The notes under the pieces: generated by a model
Databases searched by the model: none
What the model saw: the letters and a program-made list of their open reading frames with translations, nothing else
Told to the model about the DNA's origin: nothing
NCBI RefSeq assembly: GCF_013372225.1
Contig: NZ_CP053832.1
Location: 1 to 64,000 of the forward strand
Origin: Campylobacter ureolyticus
GTDB lineage: Bacteria; Campylobacterota; Campylobacteria; Campylobacterales; Campylobacteraceae
Reading direction: 5' to 3'
Length of the DNA: 64,000 nucleotides
Shown: in pieces, positions 11,004 to 20,630 of the stretch
Layout: the number at the start of each line of letters is the position of its first letter
Numbering within the stretch: the stretch's first letter is position 1
Translations under genes and position numbers: made by a program

Positions 11004-11903
11004 ATGAATGATATAAAAAACCTTGAAAATAAAAGATTAGCCATTTTAAGTAATCTTAAAATGGTACTTTTGTTTTTAAGTGGTTTGGCTGTTTTAGCTT
11101 TTACTTATCTTTATTTTTCATCAGATGATTTTTTATTTTCACTTTTTATTCCTAGCTTTTGTGTTATTTTTTTATATCAAACATATAGAAATTTCATTGT
11201 AAAAAATTTTAATTACGAGTTTAAAAACAAACTTTTAAGAGAAATTATCACTAATATAAGCCCAAATTTAGATTATTTTCCAAATAAATTTATAGATAAA
11301 AAAGAGTTTTACTATCCAAATATTTATAAAATTGCTGATTTTTATGGTGGAAATGACTTGATAGAGGGTAAATTTAAAGGTGTAAATATAAAATTAAGTG
11401 ATCTGTTTTTACAAGAAGAGATCATAACCTATGATGAAAAAGGAAATCAAAAAGTTCGCTATGAAACTATATTTAAAGGGATATTTTTTATAGCCGATTT
11501 TAATAAATTTTTTACTTCCAAAACCTATGTTTTATCAAATAAAATTGCTTTTTTAAATAAATTTGGAAATAGGGCATATATGGATGATGTGGAGTTTGAA
11601 AAATGCTTTAAAACATTTACAAATGATCAAATAAATGCAAGATATGTTTTAACGCCAAATTTTATGGAAAGAGTTTTAAAAATCAAAAATTATTTTAAAA
11701 AAGAGCTTAATTTTGCCTTTTTGGATAGTAAAATTTATATTTATCTGGAGTTTAATTATGATAGTTTTGAGCCAAAACTTCATAACTCTTTAATTGGTGA
11801 AAATTCAATTTTAGAAATTTATGAAAAAAATATTTTAGAAATTTTAAATTTAGTTGAAGAACTGAATTTAAATAATAAAATTTGGAAAAACTATGGAATA
11901 TAA
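11004..11903 (+). CDS. DUF3137 family membrane protein, paralogue 1
   Basis: The 299-residue protein has two membrane helices near the N-terminus (about 16-36 and 40-60) and then a soluble domain of the DUF3137 type. Signature stretches are GGNDLIEGKFKGVNIKLSDL, FKGIFFIADFNKFF-SKTYVL and FTNDQINARYVLTPNFMERVL. The family often accompanies LemA; no biochemical function is established. It begins 6 bases after lemA and overlaps the next paralogue by 11 bases. Of the four tandem copies it is the shortest and most diverged (no DDIQNAF motif), suggesting it is the older copy. Confidence 0.8.
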   Translation: MNDIKNLENKRLAILSNLKMVLLFLSGLAVLAFTYLYFSSDDFLFSLFIPSFCVIFLYQTYRNFIVKNFNYEFKNKLLREIITNISPNLDYFPNKFIDKKEFYYPNIYKIADFYGGNDLIEGKFKGVNIKLSDLFLQEEIITYDEKGNQKVRYETIFKGIFFIADFNKFFTSKTYVLSNKIAFLNKFGNRAYMDDVEFEKCFKTFTNDQINARYVLTPNFMERVLKIKNYFKKELNFAFLDSKIYIYLEFNYDSFEPKLHNSLIGENSILEIYEKNILEILNLVEELNLNNKIWKNYGI

Positions 11904-12849
11904 GTATAAAACACTTTTAGAGTTGGAAAAAAAACGCCAATTTTTAAATAATTCCTCGTTTATAAATTCTTTATTGTCATTTATTTTTATAATTTTATTT
12001 TTGGTATTAATAGTGATATTTTATGGACAATATTTTATAAATTTAAATTATAAAGATAAAATTTTTCTTTTTATTTTAATAATTTTAGCTATAAAACTAC
12101 TTTTTTCTACTTCAAAAGATTTAAGAACAAATAAATCAAAAGAATTTAATAAAGAGTTTAAAAACTATTTTTTAAAACCATATTTAGAAAAAAAAGGTTT
12201 TATATACAAACCTTATTATAGTGTTGAAAAAATTGATTTGATTCGTTCAAGACTTTTTAGAGAATTTGACTATGAAAATGGCGATGATACAGTAAGCGGC
12301 GAGATAAACGGCGTTAAGTTTTATTTTGGTGATATCGTTTTAAAAAATTTAAAACAAGAGAAAGATAGCTATTCATTTTTAGCAGAAACTTTAATTCCAG
12401 CATATCGCAGTCGAAAGAGAACTGATATTATTTTTAAAGGGATATTTTTTAAGGCTGATTTTAATAAATTTATTGATTCAAGCACCTTTATAATGAGTTT
12501 TGGAACTCCAAAAGGAAATTTAAAAGAAATTAAAGTTGATAATGCTCTGTTCAATGAGAAATTTAGAGTCTTTAGCGATGATATTCAAAATGCATTTTAT
12601 ATCTTAACGCCGGCATTTATGGAGCGAGTTTTAGAGCTTTACAACCATTTTAAAACAGATATTAACATCAGTTTTTTAAAAGGTGTTATTTATATTGCAA
12701 TTGAAACCGGGATTAATAGTTTTGAACCAGATATTACAAAAAGTTTAATCACTCAAAATCCAGCCAAAAACATCATAAAAGATATTGAAAAAATTCTAAA
12801 AATAGTTGAAATTCTAAGGATAAATAGTGAAAATTATAACTCTAAATGA
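11893..12849 (+). CDS. DUF3137 family membrane protein, paralogue 2
   Basis: A 318-residue paralogue with two N-terminal membrane helices (about 25-47 and 54-72), then DUF3137 motifs: DTVSGEINGVKFYFGDIVL, FKGIFFKADFNKFIDSSTFIMS and FSDDIQNAFYILTPAFMERVL. The ATG lies inside the end of paralogue 1 with a GGAAAAACT upstream. A stretch of DNA around 12568-12634 is nearly identical to 13528-13594 in paralogue 3, which points to recent duplication or gene conversion between the two. Function is not known; membrane location and co-transcription with lemA are the only guides. Confidence 0.8.
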   Translation: MEYKYKTLLELEKKRQFLNNSSFINSLLSFIFIILFLVLIVIFYGQYFINLNYKDKIFLFILIILAIKLLFSTSKDLRTNKSKEFNKEFKNYFLKPYLEKKGFIYKPYYSVEKIDLIRSRLFREFDYENGDDTVSGEINGVKFYFGDIVLKNLKQEKDSYSFLAETLIPAYRSRKRTDIIFKGIFFKADFNKFIDSSTFIMSFGTPKGNLKEIKVDNALFNEKFRVFSDDIQNAFYILTPAFMERVLELYNHFKTDINISFLKGVIYIAIETGINSFEPDITKSLITQNPAKNIIKDIEKILKIVEILRINSENYNSK

Positions 12850-13819
12850 ACTTGAAAGAGAGCGAAAAAAAGTAGTTTCGAAGTTTTTTATGCTTCAAAT
12901 TTATGCATTTTTAAAGGTATTTTTTGTTTTATCTTTTGCATTTTTGATAGTTTTAACTCAGTTTTTAGACCTTACAAGACTAAATTTTATAACTAAATTA
13001 TTTATACTTATCCCATTTTTAATATTTTTAATTTATGGATTTAAAAGAGAATATTTAAATTTAATGGATAAAAGAGCAAAAGTTTTTAGAAGTTTATATA
13101 AAGAAAAATATCTTTTTCCATATCTAAAAAATAAAAATATAAATTATAAAATGAACGCTTATATAAACACTACAGATATTGTTAGAAGTAGGCTTTTTAA
13201 ATCATTTACTCACCAAAGAGGAAATGATATGATAACAGGAGAAATAGAAGATGTTAGATTTAGTTTTAGTGATTTGATTTTAGAAAAGAAAAAGGATATT
13301 ACTTTTGAAAATGACATGCGCCTTTGGGCAATTAATTTTTTGATAAATTATTTTTCTTACCGTTATGAAAGAGATAAAACTCACCTTTTTACAGGCATTT
13401 TATTTATCGCTGATTTTAACAAAAACATCAAGTCAAACACCTTTATTATGTCTCATTATACTCCAAGAGATAAAAAAGGGCTTAGTTTAATAACTCTTGA
13501 CAATCCAATATTTAACGATAAATTCAAAGTCTTTAGCGATGATATTCAAAATGCGTTTTACCTTTTAACTCCGGCATTTATGGAGCGGGTTTTAAACTTG
13601 CAAAGTGTCTTTAACTGCGAGATTAACATTAGCTTTATAAAAACTAAAATTTATATCGCCATAAACAAAGGCTTTGATAGTTTTGAGGCTGATATCAACA
13701 AGCCCATTGTAAAGCAAGACCCGGCAAAGGTTATTTTAGATGATTTAAACGCACTTTTTGGTATTGTTAAGGTTTTGGCACTTGATAAAAATTTATGGGC
13801 AAATTTGGATGATTTATGA
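12827..13819 (+). CDS. DUF3137 family membrane protein, paralogue 3
   Basis: A 330-residue paralogue. Start is GTG at 12827, preceded by TAAGGA, and overlaps paralogue 2 by 23 bases; no in-frame ATG close by fits better. Membrane helices are about 25-45 and 53-70. DUF3137 motifs: NDMITGEIEDVRFSFSDLIL, FTGILFIADFNKNIKSNTFIMS and FSDDIQNAFYLLTPAFMERVL. It is closest to paralogue 2 in both protein and DNA. An insertion of about 25 residues relative to paralogue 1 lies between the first two motifs. Its stop overlaps the next start as ATGA, indicating coupled translation. Function unknown. Confidence 0.8.
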   Translation: MKIITLNELERERKKVVSKFFMLQIYAFLKVFFVLSFAFLIVLTQFLDLTRLNFITKLFILIPFLIFLIYGFKREYLNLMDKRAKVFRSLYKEKYLFPYLKNKNINYKMNAYINTTDIVRSRLFKSFTHQRGNDMITGEIEDVRFSFSDLILEKKKDITFENDMRLWAINFLINYFSYRYERDKTHLFTGILFIADFNKNIKSNTFIMSHYTPRDKKGLSLITLDNPIFNDKFKVFSDDIQNAFYLLTPAFMERVLNLQSVFNCEINISFIKTKIYIAINKGFDSFEADINKPIVKQDPAKVILDDLNALFGIVKVLALDKNLWANLDDL

Positions 13820-14811
13820 AATTAATTGAGCTAGAAAAACAGCGAAAAAAACTGCTTGAAAAAGAGCTTTTTACTAAAATTTACATTTTTTTTCTAACTT
13901 TTTTGATAGTTGGAGTGACATATTTTAGCTTTGTTAGTGGTGCTATGTTTTTTACGCTTAAAGAGTGGGAAAAAATTTCACAAAATTCTAAATTTATAAC
14001 ATTTTTTATCTTTTTTGTGATTTTGATTTTATTTTATTTAAGATATTTGAAAAATTATAAAAGGCTAGTTTCATTAGAATTTAGACAAAATTTTAAAGAA
14101 TTTTATCTTAAGCCTTTTATCGAAAAAAAAGGTTTTAAATATGAGATGAAAAGACATATTAAAGCTGATATTATTGAACATTGTGGGCTTTTTCCAATGT
14201 TTAACGATGAGGGTGGAAATGATTTAATAAGTGGTGAAATAAATGGAGTTAAGTTTAAATTTAGTGATATTATTTTGCAAGATTATATAGAACCGCCAGA
14301 AGTTGAAGGTAAAATTTCTATGTTTTATTATAGTTTAAGTTATTTGTTTTATTCTAAAAATTTTCGCTATGAAGACTGGAGGCTTCATAAATATACAGGA
14401 CTTTTTTTCGTGGCTGATTTTAATAAAACAATAACTTCAAAAACTTTTATAATGTCAAACAGAAAACCAAAGTCAAGCATAAAACTTAAAAAAGTATTAA
14501 CTGATAATTATGAATTTAATAAAAATTTTAAAATTTATACTGATGATATTATAAATGCGATGTATATCTTAAGTCCTGCGTTAATGGAAAGTATAATAAA
14601 AATTAAAAACCGTTTTAAAGTTCCTTTAAATTTAAGTTTTTTGGAAACTAAAATTTATATTACAATAGATACTAATAAAGATAATTTTGAACCAAATTTA
14701 GATGAAAATCTAATCACGAAAAACCCAGCTAAAAAAATACTAAATGACTTAAATGCAATTCTGCAAATAGTTGAAATTTTATCTTTAAATAAAAATATAT
14801 TTAAAATTTGA
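13816..14811 (+). CDS. DUF3137 family membrane protein, paralogue 4
   Basis: A 331-residue paralogue, last of the tandem set. Membrane helices are about 21-43 and 60-78. DUF3137 motifs: GNDLISGEINGVKFKFSDIIL, YTGLFFVADFNKTITSKTFIMS and YTDDIINAMYILSPALMESII, the last more diverged than in copies 2 and 3. It starts at an ATGA overlap with paralogue 3. About 98 bases separate it from ureA, and a promoter lies in that gap, so the urease operon is probably an independent transcription unit. The role of carrying four copies is unknown. Confidence 0.8.
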   Translation: MKLIELEKQRKKLLEKELFTKIYIFFLTFLIVGVTYFSFVSGAMFFTLKEWEKISQNSKFITFFIFFVILILFYLRYLKNYKRLVSLEFRQNFKEFYLKPFIEKKGFKYEMKRHIKADIIEHCGLFPMFNDEGGNDLISGEINGVKFKFSDIILQDYIEPPEVEGKISMFYYSLSYLFYSKNFRYEDWRLHKYTGLFFVADFNKTITSKTFIMSNRKPKSSIKLKKVLTDNYEFNKNFKIYTDDIINAMYILSPALMESIIKIKNRFKVPLNLSFLETKIYITIDTNKDNFEPNLDENLITKNPAKKILNDLNAILQIVEILSLNKNIFKI

Positions 14812-14861
14812 TTTATATTTAATAAAGCTTATATAAAACTAGTTTTTTATTTTATTTGTGA

Positions 14862-14881
14862 TATAATAATCTTATATTATT
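14862..14881 (+). promoter_or_regulatory. Urease operon promoter (-10) with a short inverted repeat
   Basis: TATAAT at 14862-14867 follows a T-rich stretch and TTTGTGA, 42 bases before ureA. Immediately overlapping is AATAAT (14865-14870), 5 bases, ATTATT (14876-14881), a perfect 6-bp inverted repeat at the probable start of transcription. It loosely recalls NikR half-sites (TATTATT/AATAATA) but spacing differs and the region is AT-rich, so an operator role is only a possibility. Confidence 0.4.
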
Positions 14882-14909
14882 TTTTAATCACATTTTTTAA
14901 AGGACAAAT

Positions 14910-15212
14910 ATGATTTTTACTCCAAGAGAGCATGAAAAACTGCTCATAAGTTACGCAGCATGTGTAGCTAGAAAGAGAAAAGACAAAGGACTAAAACTAA
15001 ACTACCCAGAAGCAATGGCGATATTAAGTGATTTTATCCTTGAAGGTGCAAGAGAGGGTAAAAGCGTTGTAGAATTAATGCAAAGTGGAAGAGAAGTTTT
15101 AAAAAGTGAAGATTTAATGGATGGTGTAGCTGAAATGATAGAAGAAGTTCAGGTTGAAGCTACTTTTAACGATGGCACAAAGCTTGTAACACTTCATAAG
15201 CCAGTTATTTAA
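14910..15212 (+). CDS. ureA: Urease gamma subunit
   Basis: UreA is the smallest structural subunit of urease, which hydrolyses urea to ammonia and carbamate with a dinuclear nickel centre in UreC. The 100 residues match the separate gamma subunit of most bacteria ([10 protein letters not shown]-type start, here [57 protein letters not shown]). In Helicobacter gamma and beta are fused in one protein; here they are separate genes. AAAGGA precedes the ATG. First gene of ureABCEFGD. Confidence 0.97.
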   Translation: MIFTPREHEKLLISYAACVARKRKDKGLKLNYPEAMAILSDFILEGAREGKSVVELMQSGREVLKSEDLMDGVAEMIEEVQVEATFNDGTKLVTLHKPVI

Positions 15213-15223
15213 AAGGATAAATT

Positions 15224-15538
15224 TTGAAAATAGGTGAGTATATTTTTGCAGATGGTGATATTACTTGCAATGAAGGTAAAAATGCTATAACTTTAGTTGT
15301 TAAAAACACAGGCGATAGAGCTATTCAAGTTGGATCTCACTATCACTTTTTTGAAGTAAATGAATATTTAGAATTTGATAGAGAAAAATCTTTTGGAAAA
15401 AGGCTTGATATCGCTTCAGGCACAGCTGTTAGGTTTGAGCCAGGAGTTGAAAAAGAAGTTAGTTTAATAGATATTGGTGGAAAAAGAGAAGTTTATGGAT
15501 TAAACAATCTAGTTGATGGTTTTTTAGATAAGAAGTGA
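15224..15538 (+). CDS. ureB: Urease beta subunit
   Basis: The 104-residue beta subunit of urease, a structural partner of UreC. Hallmarks are [16 protein letters not shown] at the start, [19 protein letters not shown] in the middle and the [28 protein letters not shown] stretch (given in parts here) near the end. The start codon is TTG at 15224, supported by the AAAAGGA site 6 bases upstream and by alignment to the family; an ATG does not occur in a suitable place. It lies 11 bases after ureA and 7 before ureC, consistent with fixed subunit stoichiometry. Confidence 0.96.
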   Translation: MKIGEYIFADGDITCNEGKNAITLVVKNTGDRAIQVGSHYHFFEVNEYLEFDREKSFGKRLDIASGTAVRFEPGVEKEVSLIDIGGKREVYGLNNLVDGFLDKK

Positions 15539-15545
15539 GGAAAAA

Positions 15546-17261
15546 ATGAGTTTTAAAATTTCAAGAAAAAGATATGCCTCAATGTTTGGTATAACAACAG
15601 GTGATAGTGTAAGACTTGCAGATACTAATCTTTTTGCAAAGGTTGAAAAAAATTTAATTCCTTATGGAGAAGAGTCAAAATTTGGTGGCGGAAAAACTTT
15701 AAGAGATGGTATGGGACAAAACGCTATTTTGCTTCGAGGTGAACCAAAAGTTGTGGATTTAATTATTACAAATGCTTTAATAATCGATTATACAGGAATT
15801 TATAAAGCTGATATTGGCATAAAAGATGGCAAAATTGCCTATATTGGAAATGGTGGAAACGATAGCACAATGGATGATGTTGATTTTATTGTTGGAGTTA
15901 GCACAGAAGTAATTAGTGCTGAGGGATTAATTTTAACAGCTGGTGGAATTGATACCCACATACACCTTATAAATCCAGAACAAGTAAAAGAAGCACTTTG
16001 TAATGGTGTAACAACTTTATTTGGTGGTGGAACTGGTCCTGCTGATGGAAGTAAGGCAACAACAGTAACTCCAGGAGCTTTCAACATAGAAAGAATGCTT
16101 CAAGGAATCGATAGTTTGCCAATTAATGTTGGAATTTATGGAAAAGGAAGTGGTGCAAATTTAGGTGTAAATGAAGCCCAAATTTTAGCTGGAGCAGCAG
16201 GACTTAAAGTTCATGAAGATTGGGGTGCTACAAAATCAGCTTTAAATTTTTCCCTAGAAGCCTCACAAAAATTTGATGTAAGTGTCGGGCTTCATACAGA
16301 TACTTTAAACGAGTTTGGTTTTGTGGAAGATACTGTAAAAGCAATAGATGGCAGAACCATTCATACTTTTCACACAGAAGGAGCAGGTGGAGGACATGCA
16401 CCAGATATTATAAAATTAGCTGGTCTTAAAAATGTACTTCCTGCAAGTACAAATCCAACTATGCCTTTTACAAAAAATACAATTGAAGAACATCTTGATA
16501 TGCTTATGGTATGTCATCATTTAGATAAAAATGTTCCTGAAGATGTTGCTTTTGCTGATAGTAGAATTAGAGCTGAAACAATAGGAGCAGAAGATGCACT
16601 CCATGATATGGGAGTAATATCTATTATGAGCAGTGATTCTCAGGCAATGGGACGAATTGGCGAAACGATACTTAGAACCTGGCAATGTGCTCATAAAATG
16701 AAAGCTCAAAGAGGAATTATGCAAGGAGATAGTGAATTTTGTGATAATGAAAGAATTAAAAGATACGTTGCAAAATACACCATAAATCCAGCAATCGCAG
16801 CAGGAATAAGTCGATATGTTGGAAGCATAGAAGTTGGTAAATTTGCTGATTTAGTTATTTGGGATCCTAAATTTTTTGGTGTAAAACCAAAAATGGTATT
16901 AAAAGGTGGCATGATAGTTTTAGCTCAAATGGGCGATAGTAACGCAAGCATCCCAACTCCTCAACCAAATGAGTTTAGATATATGTTTGGTGCCATTGGC
17001 GAGGCTGTTCATAAGACTTGTTTTAGTTTTGTAAGTAAAAATGCATATGAACTTGATATCGGTAAAAAATATGGGCTTAAAAAGATAATTTTACCTGTAT
17101 CAAACTGTAATAATGTCTTAAAAAAAGACTTAAAACTAAATAATTTAACCCCAGAAATTAATGTCGATCCTCAAACTTATAAAGTTTATGTAGATGGTGA
17201 GTTTGTATATACCGAGCCTTTTGATACATTGCCAATGACGCAAAGATATTTTTTATTTTAA
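15546..17261 (+). CDS. ureC: Urease alpha (catalytic) subunit
   Basis: UreC holds the nickel active site. All key residues are visible: the metal-binding HIH at 138-140, the carbamylated lysine K221 in LKVHEDWG, the mobile-flap cysteine C323 followed by H324 and H325 in MVCHHLDKN, and the catalytic aspartate in [10 protein letters not shown] near 364. The length of 571 is normal. The ATG has a GAGG site 5-8 bases upstream within the end of ureB. The enzyme should be active if nickel and the accessory proteins encoded downstream are available; cytoplasmic. Confidence 0.98.
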   Translation: MSFKISRKRYASMFGITTGDSVRLADTNLFAKVEKNLIPYGEESKFGGGKTLRDGMGQNAILLRGEPKVVDLIITNALIIDYTGIYKADIGIKDGKIAYIGNGGNDSTMDDVDFIVGVSTEVISAEGLILTAGGIDTHIHLINPEQVKEALCNGVTTLFGGGTGPADGSKATTVTPGAFNIERMLQGIDSLPINVGIYGKGSGANLGVNEAQILAGAAGLKVHEDWGATKSALNFSLEASQKFDVSVGLHTDTLNEFGFVEDTVKAIDGRTIHTFHTEGAGGGHAPDIIKLAGLKNVLPASTNPTMPFTKNTIEEHLDMLMVCHHLDKNVPEDVAFADSRIRAETIGAEDALHDMGVISIMSSDSQAMGRIGETILRTWQCAHKMKAQRGIMQGDSEFCDNERIKRYVAKYTINPAIAAGISRYVGSIEVGKFADLVIWDPKFFGVKPKMVLKGGMIVLAQMGDSNASIPTPQPNEFRYMFGAIGEAVHKTCFSFVSKNAYELDIGKKYGLKKIILPVSNCNNVLKKDLKLNNLTPEINVDPQTYKVYVDGEFVYTEPFDTLPMTQRYFLF

Positions 17262-17270
17262 GGGAAAAAA

Positions 17271-17708
17271 TTGATAGTAAATAAAATTTTAGGAAATTTA
17301 GATAATTTTGATTTAAAAGATAAAAAAGTTGATTTTGCAAATATTTCAAATGACGATAGAGTTAAAAAAGTTTTAAGAGTTAAAAGTAATAACGGCGTTG
17401 AAATTGGAATAAATGTTGAAGATGAGCTAAAAGATGGCGATATATTGGCTATTTTAGAAGATAGTATTGTAGTGATTAAAATTTTACCAACTGATGTTTT
17501 AGAAATTAGCCCAAAAAATTTGAAAGAAATGGGAATTATCGCTCATAATATTGGAAATCGCCACACTCCAGCAATTTTTGAAGAAAATTTAATGATAATA
17601 GAACCAGATAGCCTAATAGAAGAGTTTTTAAAAAACCAAAATGTAGATTTTAAAAAGACCAAAAGAGTTTTAAAAACAGCATTAAGGCATGCAAGTCACA
17701 GTCATTAA
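17271..17708 (+). CDS. ureE: Urease accessory protein UreE (nickel metallochaperone)
   Basis: UreE delivers nickel to the UreG-UreF-UreD-urease complex. The 145-residue protein has the two-domain family layout; the conserved metal-binding histidine is in IIAHNIGNRHTPA near 91-103. The C-terminal tail, which is long and histidine-rich in Klebsiella, is reduced here to RHASHSH. Start codon TTG at 17271, 7 bases after an AAGGGA site; no ATG nearby would preserve the N-terminus. Nine bases after ureC. Confidence 0.93.
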   Translation: MIVNKILGNLDNFDLKDKKVDFANISNDDRVKKVLRVKSNNGVEIGINVEDELKDGDILAILEDSIVVIKILPTDVLEISPKNLKEMGIIAHNIGNRHTPAIFEENLMIIEPDSLIEEFLKNQNVDFKKTKRVLKTALRHASHSH

Positions 17709-17720
17709 AAAAGTAAAATT

Positions 17721-18389
17721 ATGGATAAAGTTCTCTTAATTTCTCAAATTTTTGATAATACTTTTCCAAATGGTGCATACTCTCATAGTTTCGGCTTTGA
17801 GAGTTTTCTAAGATTAAATTTGATAAATGATGAAAAAAGCTTTTTAAAATGGCTTGAGGTTTACTTAGAAAAAAGCTTTTTATATAACGATGCTTTGGGC
17901 TTTTGTCTTACATACGATGGTTTTGATATTATAAATTTAGATGAAATTTTAAATGCAAGTTCGCAAAGCCTAGAAATTAAAAATGCAAATAAATTTATGG
18001 CTCAAAATTCCCTTAAAACATTGGAAATTTTTAACTCCAATTTACTTTTAGATTATCAAAATTTGATTAAATCAAAAAAATGCCATGGGCATAATGCCAT
18101 AGTTTTTGGGCTATTTTGTAAAGAATTTGAACTTAGCAAAGAAGTTTTAAAAAATTATATTTTTTCAAGTATTAAAAATCTTGCCGCAAATGCCACAAGA
18201 GCAATTCCTCTTGGACAAAGAAACACACAAAATATTTTAAAAAATAGCTATTTTTTAGTTAATGAAATTTATGAAAACGCTTTAAATTTAAGCAGTTTTG
18301 GTAGTGAGTTTTTAGGCGCTGGATTTTGTGCTTTAGAAGTTGGAAATTTAATGCATGAAAGCTTAAATTTTCGTTTATTTATGTCATAG
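17721..18389 (+). CDS. ureF: Urease accessory protein UreF
   Basis: UreF is a helical scaffold that bridges UreD-bound apo-urease and the GTPase UreG. The 222 residues show the family landmarks: FPNGAYSHSFGFES near 17-30, a central helix-rich region, GHNAIVFGLFC near 115 and RAIPLGQRNTQNIL near 159. The C-terminus, LMHESLNFRLFMS, matches the usual HE..RLFRS end. AT-rich codon use like its neighbours gives no sign of separate transfer. Lies 12 bases after ureE and 19 before ureG. Confidence 0.93.
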   Translation: MDKVLLISQIFDNTFPNGAYSHSFGFESFLRLNLINDEKSFLKWLEVYLEKSFLYNDALGFCLTYDGFDIINLDEILNASSQSLEIKNANKFMAQNSLKTLEIFNSNLLLDYQNLIKSKKCHGHNAIVFGLFCKEFELSKEVLKNYIFSSIKNLAANATRAIPLGQRNTQNILKNSYFLVNEIYENALNLSSFGSEFLGAGFCALEVGNLMHESLNFRLFMS

Positions 18390-18408
18390 TTTTTAAAAAG
18401 GAATAATA

Positions 18409-19023
18409 ATGAAAAAACCTGTAATTATAGGTGTTGGTGGTCCTGTTGGAGCAGGAAAAACACTGCTTGTTGAAAGACTTAGTAGAGTTTTAAGTAAAAC
18501 TTATGAGATAGGTGTCATAACAAACGATATTTATACAAAAGAAGATGCTAAATTTTTAGCTAAAAATAGTGTTTTAGATGAAAGTAGAATAATTGGCGTT
18601 GAAACAGGTGGATGCCCTCATACTGCAATTAGAGAAGATGCATCGATGAATTACTCAGCAATTGAGGAGTTAAAACAAAGATTTCCAAATTTAGATCTTA
18701 TTTTTCTAGAAAGTGGTGGTGATAATTTAGCTGCAACTTTTAGCCCTGATTTAGTTGATTTTAGTATTTATATAATAGATGTTGCGCAAGGTGAAAAAAT
18801 CCCTAGAAAAGCCGGTGCTGGTATGATAAAATCAGACTTATTTGTTATAAACAAAACCGATCTTGCACCATTTGTTGGGGCAAATTTAGATGTGATGAGA
18901 AATGATACTTTAAATTTTAGAGGAAATAAGCCATTTTTCTTTACAAATTTGAAAAAAGATGAAGGCTTAAATGATGTTATTAACTGGGTTAAAAAAGAGT
19001 GTTTATTTGAAGATTTAAGATGA
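18409..19023 (+). CDS. ureG: Urease accessory GTPase UreG
   Basis: UreG hydrolyses GTP to drive nickel insertion and CO2-dependent carbamylation of the urease lysine. The 204-residue SIMIBI GTPase carries the P-loop [11 protein letters not shown] (about 8-18), the metal-binding Cys-Pro-His in [15 protein letters not shown] (C66 region), ESGGDNL and the guanine-specificity NKTDLAP. The ATG has an AAAAGGAA site. Overlap of the stop with ureD (ATGA) implies coupled translation with its partner. Confidence 0.97.
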   Translation: MKKPVIIGVGGPVGAGKTLLVERLSRVLSKTYEIGVITNDIYTKEDAKFLAKNSVLDESRIIGVETGGCPHTAIREDASMNYSAIEELKQRFPNLDLIFLESGGDNLAATFSPDLVDFSIYIIDVAQGEKIPRKAGAGMIKSDLFVINKTDLAPFVGANLDVMRNDTLNFRGNKPFFFTNLKKDEGLNDVINWVKKECLFEDLR

Positions 19024-19757
19024 ATGATTTAAGTTTAGTTTTTGCTAAAAAAGGCGATAAAACTGTTTTAAAAGAGTATAAAAACAAAGGCTGCATGAAA
19101 GCAAGTCGAATTTTAGATGATGAGTTTATCTATCTTGTAACTTTGGGCGGCGGGCTTGTAAGTGGTGAAACATACAACCAAAAAATCATCCTTGAAAATG
19201 ATGTAAAGATAAGCATCTTGCCCCAATCAAATCAAAAAGTCTATAAAACCCAAGATGATAAATACTCTGTTTTTAGCTCTAAAATAATTTTAGGTGAAAA
19301 TGCCTTTTTAGACTATGATAATTTAAGCCTAATCGCGTATGAAAATGCTAAATTTAAGCAAATTATGGATTTTTATTTGAAAAAAAACTCAAAGCTTGTT
19401 TATATTGATGGTGTAAGTAGTGGATATAGTAAAAGCGGCGATGATTTTAAATTTAATAAACTTTTTTTAGCAAATAACTTTTTTGTTGATGATAAGCTAA
19501 TTTTTAGCGATAAAACAATCTTAGATGATAAAGTTAAAAGTTTTGGACTTTATAAAGAGTTTAAATTTAACTTTTTTATGTTGATTTATGGCTTTAAAAC
19601 TCCTAAATTTGATGATATTATAAGTGATGATTTTATTATGGCAAGTTCGCGTATTAATGATGAAATTTTAGTTTTTAGAGTGCTTTGCAATAGCGAATTT
19701 AAAGCATTAAAAGAGCTTAAAAAGGTAAAAGAGCAAATAAACAGTTACTCTAAATAG
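19020..19757 (+). CDS. ureD: Urease accessory protein UreD (UreH)
   Basis: UreD binds urease directly and forms the channel that receives nickel from UreG; it is called UreH in Helicobacter. The 245-residue protein has [18 protein letters not shown] near 39-57, [10 protein letters not shown]-type motif (here [13 protein letters not shown]) near 74 and [16 protein letters not shown] near 99, where most family members have LP.PTI.F. It is somewhat shorter than the usual 260-280. Last gene of the ure operon; no ureI urea channel or nickel importer follows. The next gene, 69 bases on, is a DUF3137 paralogue. Confidence 0.9.
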   Translation: MNDLSLVFAKKGDKTVLKEYKNKGCMKASRILDDEFIYLVTLGGGLVSGETYNQKIILENDVKISILPQSNQKVYKTQDDKYSVFSSKIILGENAFLDYDNLSLIAYENAKFKQIMDFYLKKNSKLVYIDGVSSGYSKSGDDFKFNKLFLANNFFVDDKLIFSDKTILDDKVKSFGLYKEFKFNFFMLIYGFKTPKFDDIISDDFIMASSRINDEILVFRVLCNSEFKALKELKKVKEQINSYSK

Positions 19758-19826
19758 TTATAATTTAAAAACTAAAAATATGGTAACAAAGAAAAATTTA
19801 AGTTTTAGAAACGGATTTTATAAAAG

Positions 19827-20630
19827 ATGATAAATGAGCTTGAAAATAAAAGAAAAAAGTTATTAAATAAGCTTTTTATAACTGGTGGGAGTTTTAGCTT
19901 AGTTTTTTTATTTGGCGTTTTTAAGCTTGTTGAAAATCCTACGATAAGCTCAAGAGTAACGCCGCTTTTATTTTTATTTTTTATCTACATTTTTGTTATT
20001 TTTAGTCTTAAATTTGGCATTAAAAATTCTTTTATAAAAGAGCTTAACGAAACTATTTTTAAAGCTATTGGCATAAAAGATATAAAATTTTCAAGAAATT
20101 CGCGAAAATTAAAAAAAGTCGTTTTAAACTTTTCAAAACCAAATAGTGGCTTTTTAATAACAAATGATGAGTTTAGCGGGATTTTAAGCAGTGTTGAGTT
20201 TAAAATTTGCGATGGAGAGCTTTGGTTTGGGACAGTAAAATTTAAAGGCAAAATTTTTAACGCAAGACTTAAAAAAGAGTTTGATTCTAAAGTTTTAATA
20301 ACAAATTTAGGGATAATTTCAGCTAAAAATTTGGAAGAAATAAAGCTTGATAGTGTTAAATTTAGCCAAAATTTCAAAGTTTTTAGCTCTGATTTGACAA
20401 AAGCTTTTTATATTTTAAATCCTGTTTTTATAGAAAGGCTTGAAAGCTTAGTTGGTGATAAAAAGGCTGATATTTTACTTTATAAAGATGAGATTTTAAT
20501 CATTCTAGATAATAAAATTGATTCTTTAGAGCCAAATTTATTTAAAAAAATTACCTCTTTAGATACGCAAGAATTTACAGATCAAATACAAAGTTTTGAA
20601 AAGCTTATTAAATTTTTAAGGCTTAGTTAA
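19827..20630 (+). CDS. DUF3137-like membrane protein, diverged paralogue 5
   Basis: A 267-residue protein with two N-terminal membrane helices (about 17-35 and 47-67). Its soluble part keeps a diverged DUF3137 pattern: TNDEFSGILSSVEFKI, FKGKIFNARLKKEFDSKVLI and FSSDLTKAFYILNPVFIERL correspond in order to the three motifs of the four paralogues upstream of the urease operon. It starts INELENKRKKLLNKL, like the ELEKQRKKL starts of the others. A TATAAT-like element lies at 19759, so it may be expressed separately. The family set is therefore split by the urease genes. Its last codons overlap a remnant gene on the other strand. Confidence 0.65.
   Translation: MINELENKRKKLLNKLFITGGSFSLVFLFGVFKLVENPTISSRVTPLLFLFFIYIFVIFSLKFGIKNSFIKELNETIFKAIGIKDIKFSRNSRKLKKVVLNFSKPNSGFLITNDEFSGILSSVEFKICDGELWFGTVKFKGKIFNARLKKEFDSKVLITNLGIISAKNLEEIKLDSVKFSQNFKVFSSDLTKAFYILNPVFIERLESLVGDKKADILLYKDEILIILDNKIDSLEPNLFKKITSLDTQEFTDQIQSFEKLIKFLRLS

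Noticed and set aside
14862-14881. Definite NikR operator before ureA
   Set aside because: The inverted repeat is short, spacing differs from known NikR sites and the region is nearly all A/T; kept only as a possibility.
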